From Panorpa germanica (taxonomy: Eukaryota > Arthropoda > Insecta > Mecoptera > Panorpidae): a DNA stretch of 64,000 nucleotides. The notes under the pieces are model-generated. The model was not told where the DNA came from and searched no databases. It saw only the letters and a program-made list of their open reading frames with translations. The stretch's first letter is position 1. Every line of letters starts with the position of its first letter. Location: assembly GCA_963678705.1 (NCBI GenBank), contig CAVMBN010000211.1:99264-163263 (forward strand), written 5' to 3'. This document shows positions 57,111 to 64,000 of this stretch, piece by piece. The position numbers were made by a program, and so were the translations under genes.

Positions 57111-57526
57111 CATTAAACAGAAATCAAAGAAATAATATATTATATTACATAAAACATTTATTTTAACCATTAAAAAACTGTAAAACAACGAGAAAAGCAA
57201 AAAAAAAATGAATTTACTAACATTGGAAACTAGCTCGCCCTTGCAATTAAACTGCCACTACCAACATTTTTTAGGGGGCATAAATTTTTAAGTTACTAAA
57301 TCCAAGTTTATCAACTTAAGCAAGGAGAATAATATATAATCTGTTCTGGTTCAAAATAACAATTTATCAAAAAGACAAAATTGAAATTGTTTTTGAGCAA
57401 TTATGAAAATTAAATAAAAAAACGCGATTGCGATTGTAGCAAGATGGAAATATAAAACAAACTCTTACAAAATTAATTTCAACTTTTATTAAATAAATTC
57501 CTCATAAAATAATGATTTTCCTTTAA
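57111..57526. other. AT-rich spacer
   Basis: No gene or repeat was recognised. Confidence 0.5.
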
Positions 57527-58854
57527 TGGGTGGCAAAAAAGGGCACAGGAAGAACGTATAATAGTTTAACTGGTAATAAATATTTAAGATTAAAAATTTG
57601 TAAAATTTAATTATTTCGAATTGTTACAATTGGTTTTTTTTAGGTCATTCTACGTTGTTGCATATAGTACGAGAAATAAACGATGCATGAGATGTGAAAG
57701 ACGACATGATAAAAATGATCATGACTGCCGTGAAAATTTCAGTGGGAGTTCAAAAGCCATGGAGGCAGACTGAGTGTTGAGATGCTTGTACACAATAAAG
57801 ACTTTACAGCTGAACGTGTAAAAATTGGGGTGTTAATTGGAAATGACGATTCAAGTACAATTGCTAGATTACGGAGAGAAGCTAATCATCAAATTATAAA
57901 ATGGTCTGATTTGAATCATGCTACATTTGTTTACATTTTTTTATCAGTTGCAGAGTGGATTATACATTGGGATTGAATTTGTTGATGAACCAGTCCCGAA
58001 AAGTTCAATTACGATTAATAATGCAGCAGCAGTTGTGTTCTTTGATTTAGAAACCACCGATTTTAGAAAAGCCAGTGAAACAATTCAGATTGCAGCAAAA
58101 TACAACTACTCAGAATATAATGTTTACATTTTACCGACAAGAGGAATACCACCGAGTGCGTCTACTGCTAATGATCTTATAACTAATGAAGGAAAATAAT
58201 TTTTATAATCTGCTAAAGTTGACACTGTGTCTATTAACTTGGCTGCATAAGGATTTTTATCCTTCATAAAATTAACAAAAATAATTTTTTGTTGAAATGT
58301 GTTATGTTATTAAATTATTAAAGTGTTAATAAATATTTTAATTCTATATATGCTATTTTCTTAATTTTTGCTGTTACTATCACGTAATATTTATTTTGAC
58401 AGCTCTGAATGAGGTTATATTTAAATTTTTATGTACTGTTTTTGCCGTTGTCTTGCTGTGACGCTTATTATAGCAGTGCAACGTTGCCAATTGTTAAATA
58501 TGGCGAAAAATATTTTTTTAAATATCATAATTTGAATTTAATTTCTAATTATCTTTCCAGGATGAACGGTTACATAGTATTTTTAAAATATTGACATGTC
58601 ACCTTTCTAATGCATAGTTTTTTTTTATACGACACAATACAGAACATACTCATATTTATTGAATTATGATCACATGTACCCATTTCCCCATAAGAACAAT
58701 GTATTTTATGTCAATTTTCAACAATTAATATCTTTAAAATATGAACGGTTACCTATGCTGAAATTTTACAGTAAATTCATTGCCAAGGAATCTGCACGTA
58801 AAAAAAATTCGAGCTCTTAAATCGAAAATTATTTTCTCGCTCATACATCCTTAA
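57527..58854 (+). mobile_element. Kolobok-like transposon, truncated inverted copy
   Basis: It matches 52524-53883 in reverse and ends at the terminus CGCTCATACATCC (58850) followed by TTAA (58851-58854), which joins the right arm of the inverted duplication. The other terminus is missing. It carries the same transposase block (57640-57930) and the DLETT exonuclease-like block (57947-58196), with its own frameshift after SSKAMEAD. Confidence 0.75.
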
Positions 58855-61800
58855 ATATAAATAAAACTATTTATATAATATATGAATTACTTCTTTAATT
58901 TAAGAATATTTACAATGACATAAACAATATTTTCATTTCAAGTTTTAATTTTTCACTGTTTCTAAACATAATTTTACTATTTCAAAAACGAGTTGCTACA
59001 TAATTTACATGACAAATAGTTCATTCTTATACTTTTTGTACACAGTTTTTTACGCTAGAAAATCACACATGCGAAACTAACGATTTATTGTTGTGTTTGC
59101 TTCGTCAGGCAGAGAATATGTTGTGCGCTGTTTTTTTGTCCTGCGGCTGTTTTTGTCGATTTAAGTAAATTTTTAATTCTGTTCATAAAAACACATAGAT
59201 TTTGAGAAGACATAGATGTGCGAAGACTCTAATGCAAACATTCGTAAGAGCTTAAATTGGTAATTGCACAAAATCAATAGTAAACATCAAATTGCATTTA
59301 CCTTTAAACCCAAATCTATATTATAAATTCTTGATGTTTTGAGTGGTTATGCGTAGTCAGGATGCCGAATAAATGTTGTCTTGAAAAGATATTTTAACTT
59401 ATTGACGTATAAATTTATATACTTATTTTTGTACCTTTTAACTTTAATCTGAAAATTGTTTATAAAATAAAAAATATATATATACTAAATATTGTGGCAT
59501 ATCTTTGTAATAATGCATGAAAATGTGATGCAAATGCGTATTGACAAGTGCCTTAAATAATTCTTTGTCTATTGACGGAGGTATCTTTGAATTAGCACTA
59601 CCAAAAAATTAAAAGTGAACATATTTTAATATGAAATATAACAAGAGTAAAACAAATTGCTTTCGTCATATTAATCTTATTATCTATTAAAGAACTGTTA
59701 CATCGTAAAAATCCTGAAAATATAAATGAAAGTTAGTTTAGGAAATGTAAACCTAAATTTCTCAACCGTCAGAACACAACTAGATACTTGAAACTAAATG
59801 AGTTTCTTGATGTTGCTTTAAAGTACTAGATTTTTTGAAACATTTATTACATACAGTGCAACAGAATGGCTTTAATCCAGAATGCGAGTCTTTATGTCGC
59901 TTTAAAGTCGATAATCGACCAAACGTTTTACTACATTCATCACAAGAAAATGGCCTCAAACCTAAATGTGAGTCCTTATGTCGTTCTAAAGCTGATGATT
60001 GGCTGAACGTTTTACTACATACGTCACAAGAAAATGGTTTTACACCTAAATGTATGTTTTTATGAACTTTTAAATTTGATAAATGACTAAACGTTTTATT
60101 ACATACATCGCAAGAAAATGGTTTTAAACCTAAATGTGTGTTTTTATGTACTTTTAAATGTGATGATTGACTAAACGTTTTATTACAATTGTCGCAAGAA
60201 AATGGTTTTAAAGCTAAATGTGTGTTTTCATGTAATTTTAAATATGATGAATCACTAAACGTTTTATTACAATTGTCGCAAGAAAATGGTTTTAAACCTA
60301 AATGTGTGTTTTTATGTCGTTTTAAATGAGATGATGAACTAAACGTTTTATTACAAACATTACAAGAAAATGGTTTTAAACCAAAATGTGTGTTTTTATG
60401 TACTTTTAAATTTGATGATTGACTAAACGTTTTATTACATACATCGCAAGAAAATGGTTTTAAACCTAAATGTGTGTTTTTATGAACTTTTAAATTTAAT
60501 AAATGACTAAACGTTTTATTACATACATCGCAAGAAAATGGTTTTAAACCTAAATGTGTGTTTTTATGTACTTTTAAATGTGATAATTGACTAAACGTTT
60601 TATAACAATTGTCGCAAGAAAATGGTTTTAAAGCTAAATGTGTGTTTTCATGTAATTTTAAATATGATGAATCACTAAACGTTTTATTACAATTGTCGCA
60701 AGAAAATGGTTTTAAACCTAAATGTGTGTTTTTATGTCGTTTTAAATGAGATGATGAACTAAACGTTTTATTACAAACATTACAAGAAAATGGTTTTAAA
60801 CCAAAATGTGTGTTTTTATGTACTTTTAAATTTGATGATTGACTAAAGTTTTATTACATACGTCGCAAGAAAATGACTTCAAACCTAAATGCGTGTTTTT
60901 ATGTAGTTTTAAATGATGTGGGCGTTTAAACGTTTTATTACACTCATTACAACAATGTGTCTTCTTTACTGAATGCACTTGCAAATGTTTTTTAATTTCT
61001 GCTTTACTCTTAAACGATTTGCTACATACATCACAGATGTAAGGATTCAGTTTGGTTTTTACCTCCTGGGTCTGTAGTCGTTTACTATTCGGCGAAGCAT
61101 CGAGTTTTTCAACGGTGACCTCCACATTTTCCTTACAACCAGGAGAGTGTTTTAGGTGGTCGTGCAATTTAGTAGCATCTGGAAATTCGTCCCTACAATA
61201 ATCACAAATTAAAACTGATGAATCATCCATCGGCTCTAATTTGATAAAATAACTTCCAGTAGTAGTTTCCCCAGAACTAGAGCCTGGTTCTTCTTTAATT
61301 TCTGTTTTTATTACAGGACATAACTCTGCATCTTTGACAACGCGTCGTTCTTCGTTTATTTCTATTTTGATATCTTCGTTTACATCTGCTGTTTCCATAG
61401 GTTCATTTAACCCCACATCAATTTCTAGTTTTATTTGCTTGGATTTGTAATCCTCCATTGTAGTACTATTTTAAAGTATACTAAAAACAAAGAAATATAT
61501 TTATTACCACTATAAAGAGTAGAATCTTGAAGACGAAAGAAACCACATGACATAAAAAAGGAAAACTAAGTGAGGTTAAGTTAATTTAGTGTAAAACTGT
61601 TATATAAGGAATTATTCCTTTGTAACACAAAACAAAAATAAGTAAATGTAATTGATGATAATGTTATAGATGATTTAAACCATTTCAATGATGTTGTTAT
61701 TAATTAGTTTGTTTCGAATTAAGTGCTGTTTGTATCCATTATAGTTAAGAATATTAAGGCATTGAAATAATTAATTCAATCGGTAATTATTTAGTTAAGC

Positions 61801-61955
61801 TACATTTTTTCTTTTGAAACTAGTAAAAAGAATTATTGACCTTTTGTATGTTTAATGCTCTTTTAATACAGTCAATAGACGTACAAATGATTAAGTAATA
61901 ATCATTATACTACAATTTATTAATAAATAGACAATATTCATAATTAAAGTTGACT
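58855..61955. repeat. Large inverted duplication, right arm
   Basis: Reverse counterpart of 44110-46853. It holds more zinc fingers than the left arm, and its outer end is interrupted by a MITE-derived piece at 61966. Confidence 0.85.
59780..61458 (-). pseudogene. C2H2 zinc-finger gene D, one-base frameshift in the finger array
   Basis: A paralogue of gene C with the ATG at 61456-61458. It has an acidic N-terminus with the same run of psi-K-x-E motifs and a C2HC-like finger near residues 88-112. The position of C's stop is intact here (AAA). Fingers follow: CDVCSKSFKSKAEIKKHLQV, CNECNKTFKRPHHLKLHKNT, then CDVCNKT. A one-base deletion at about 60847 (CTAAAGTTTT against CTAAACGTTTT in every other finger) ends the frame at 60826. 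About 12 further fingers stay open in the shifted frame down to a TAG at 59780-59782. Without this single base the gene would encode a long multi-finger protein, so either a very young pseudogene or a sequence error. Confidence 0.82.
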
Positions 61956-61965
61956 TAGGCCCTCA

Positions 61966-62093
61966 GCACACGACGCGACTGATTGCAAACCTTAGCCCCG
62001 AATATGCTTAAAGCGAATGTCATTACAACTGTGTTGTTAGTAAAAGAACGAACGTGTTTACGAGTGAGATAAAACACACGGCAGTTTGTGATA
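61966..62093 (+). mobile_element. MITE fragment, TTAGGCC family
   Basis: It begins TTAGGCCCTCAGCACACGA and GCGACTGATTGCAAAC, as in the 34691-35044 MITE, and ends near the first Cys of the following finger gene. Confidence 0.6.
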
Positions 62094-62362
62094 AGAAATT
62101 TAATAGAAGAACTACTTGTAATGAGCATATGTTGTTACATTTAAATAAAAGTTTATTGCCGGATAAAAATAAATGTCCTCATTGTGGCAAAGCCTTCTAT
62201 ACGCAGAAAGATGTAAGAAAACATGTCCAGTCCCATGAAAGTAACAAATATTTCGTTTGTGACATATGTAACAAGACTTTCAGAAAAAGTTATACGTTAG
62301 AAGAACATATGAGAAAAAGTCATGGTCAGTACTTTTACTCAAATTTAAATTCTTTGAATTAA
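62054..62362 (+). pseudogene. C2H2 zinc-finger gene fragment E fused to a MITE
   Basis: A 102-codon frame whose first codons come from the MITE. The finger part has an incomplete finger (CDKKFNRRTTCNEHMLLH, first Cys lost), then CPHCGKAFYTQKDVRKHVQSH and [20 protein letters not shown]. Linkers and residues differ from genes A to D, so it belongs to another family. There is no N-terminal domain and no splice acceptor that I can place. It is most likely a truncated 3' exon. Confidence 0.55.
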
Positions 62363-62383
62363 TCCAGACAACATAAACATTTG

Positions 62384-63175
62384 AATGGGCTTGTGTCCTC
62401 ATTTTTTAGTGGTTGATTTTTCAATTGTTGATTGAAATTGATGTTAATAAATGTGTATTGGTGTGTCTATTTTATTAAATATCTAAATGTTGACAGAGAT
62501 ATAGCAATTAAAAGTTTGAATTGTAGTTTTAGCGTTAGAAAAGGTCGGCCATATTTGTATAACGTGAAATGCATTTTAACGTCAGTTATTTGTCAGTGCT
62601 GTGGTAATGTTTTGTAGCTGTTGGTGGTCGAAATAATCAAGTCAAATCAAAGAATAATAAGTTTTTATTTTATTTAACCCTGCTAAGGCAGACATAGTAT
62701 TGAAATTTTATTGTTTCTTGAAACAGCTGTAAATAATATTTGATATTTTGATATATAAATACATATAGCAGAGATTTATGAGCTGTAAGGTTGGTAACCT
62801 TACACAAGGATTGTGATGTCACATGCACTTGGAATGTGTACAACGTTGAATTCCTTTAATAATTAAAGAGACAAAATGACTTTTTAATTGTTAATATCTC
62901 TTAACATATAAAGAGTTATTAACAAATAATTGGACATTTGAGGTTCTAGTAACTGACTTTATCAATATATAGTACACTTCTATATAAATTAAGGGTCATA
63001 TTCTGTATGTTATTTTCAGCGGTGATAAAATTTCATCAGTAAATAGTGACGTCATATGACACTTATGCATTCCTGTCATAAGAGTCATGTTACGTCATTA
63101 TTCAGCGATGAAATTTTATCACCGCTGAAAATAACATACAGAATAAGGCCCTAAGACAAAGGACACAAGCCCATT
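62384..63175 (-). mobile_element. R1 copy f, near-complete TIR element
   Basis: The termini read AATGGGCTTGTGTCC (62384) and, inverted, GGACACAAGCCCATT (to 63175). It contains the full R1 body and a nested 159-bp MITE near its right end. Together with copies b, c and d it shows that R1 is a non-autonomous DNA transposon. Confidence 0.75.
62990..63154. mobile_element. Harbinger-type MITE (159 bp) nested in R1
   Basis: It has arms of about 45 bp, nearly perfect (ATTCTGTATGTTATTTTCAG and its inverse), GGGTCAT and AAGGCCC ends, and TAA duplications at 62990-62992 and 63152-63154. The ends match the 1.9-kb Harbinger element at 19788-21723. Confidence 0.85.
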
Positions 63176-63634
63176 GCTAATATCTCCTATCATATATAAG
63201 GAGTTATTAACAAATATCACTTTTAAGGCAGGATTGATAGGTGTGAATACAAGGTTTTGGGCTGAGATGAAAAGTCGGTAATGTCATGTCATGAAGCTAA
63301 AATAGAAAACGTCATTTATATTATTCACCCTAGACTCGCACCATTTCTTTTGTTAAAAACAGATCTCTGTACCAGCTTTTATTTCTCTCTCTGTTTGCAA
63401 CTGTCAAAGCTGTACATACTTGCAGCCGTGAATTGTGTAATAAATACATTTATATTTTAGTATATAATTATTCTTCCCATATTCTATCTATATTTCTATC
63501 ATTCCCATTCTTTTAAGAACGTGTCTCTGGTCGATATAGCTATTTCTGGCACTGATAAAGACGCTGCATGAATGTACGCGTTGAACAAATTCGCTATTTC
63601 TTAATACGAAAATATATACAGTACTTGTCTAAAA
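63176..63634. other. Spacer without a recognised gene
   Basis: Non-repetitive AT-rich sequence. No ORF of meaning was seen. Confidence 0.5.
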
Positions 63635-64000
63635 TTATTAAATATATTTGGAATATTTATTAAAAGTGCTGCATTCCTAAGAAGTAAAACATATTTCAAG
63701 GACACAACTATATCCCTAGACCCGATGTATTTAAGATGGCGGGTACTGAAATTCCTACTTTGCTTTTGACAGTTCTATCATAAGTACAAGTAAAACACTA
63801 CGGCTATTTGTTTATTACTGTAAGTAATATTTTACGAAAAGAAACTGCAGTGTACATTCGAATAATATTGTGTGTTAATTAATATACAAAGGTATTAATA
63901 ATTGTATTTTATCATAGATTTAATGATAATTATTTAGTTCAGCTTTATTAAATGTTTTGAAACTTGTAAAAAGACAATTGCACTTTATGTTTTATGGAGC
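63635..64000 (+). promoter_or_regulatory. Upstream region of a further zinc-finger gene of the C/D family
   Basis: Direct repeat of 43605-43966, including GACAGTTCTATCATAAGTAC and the CAAAG/GTATTA exon end near 63894. The coding exon would lie beyond the window. Confidence 0.55.

Overview
This is a very AT-rich, intron-containing arthropod sequence, almost certainly from an insect. The signs are spliced exons of a Piezo-like channel, insect-type C2H2 zinc-finger genes with SUMO-motif N-termini, and a dense load of errantivirus-like, BEL/Pao, PIF/Harbinger, Kolobok-like, mariner-like and Helitron-like elements. The order cannot be fixed from the sequence alone.

Layout. Positions 1-13.6 kb hold minus-strand exons, at least two of them strongly Piezo-like, separated by introns filled with repeats. 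The first errantivirus-like element (4610-11338) sits in one of these introns. Positions 14.1-22.5 kb hold a three-fold duplicated unit that carries two small zinc-finger genes and one unit with no coding part, with a decayed PIF/Harbinger element (19788-21723) between units. Positions 22.7-30.2 kb are a tandem duplication of a long zinc-finger gene (23420 and 27475); both copies are broken. Positions 30236-33394 are a complete PIF/Harbinger transposon with an intact spliced transposase and a Myb-like partner. It is followed by a fold-back mariner-like element (33702-34626) and a MITE. Positions 35358-42412 are a second, very young errantivirus-like element on the minus strand. Positions 44-46.85 kb and 58.85-61.95 kb are the arms of a large inverted duplication carrying a third zinc-finger family. 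Between the arms lie a BEL/Pao deletion derivative (47572-51681), a Kolobok-like TTAA transposon (52524-54742) with a second partial inverted copy (57527-58850), a solo LTR (55847-56747) and several nested Helitron-like fragments. The right edge has a C2H2 fragment fused to a MITE and the promoter region of one more zinc-finger gene.

How it works together. The host component is a lineage-expanded zinc-finger cluster that evolves by 84-bp finger duplication, tandem and inverted segmental duplication, and pseudogenisation, embedded in a transposon nest. The most unusual element is a gag- and env-bearing LTR element that has lost protease, reverse transcriptase and RNase H in both copies. It nevertheless moved recently: its LTRs differ at 1 of 293 positions. 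Its Env is predicted to be assembled by splicing a tiny leader exon, which encodes a signal-peptide start just upstream of gag, to the env body. A second family, BEL/Pao, shows the same theme: a 892-codon open frame kept intact across RT-removing deletions, between near-identical LTRs.
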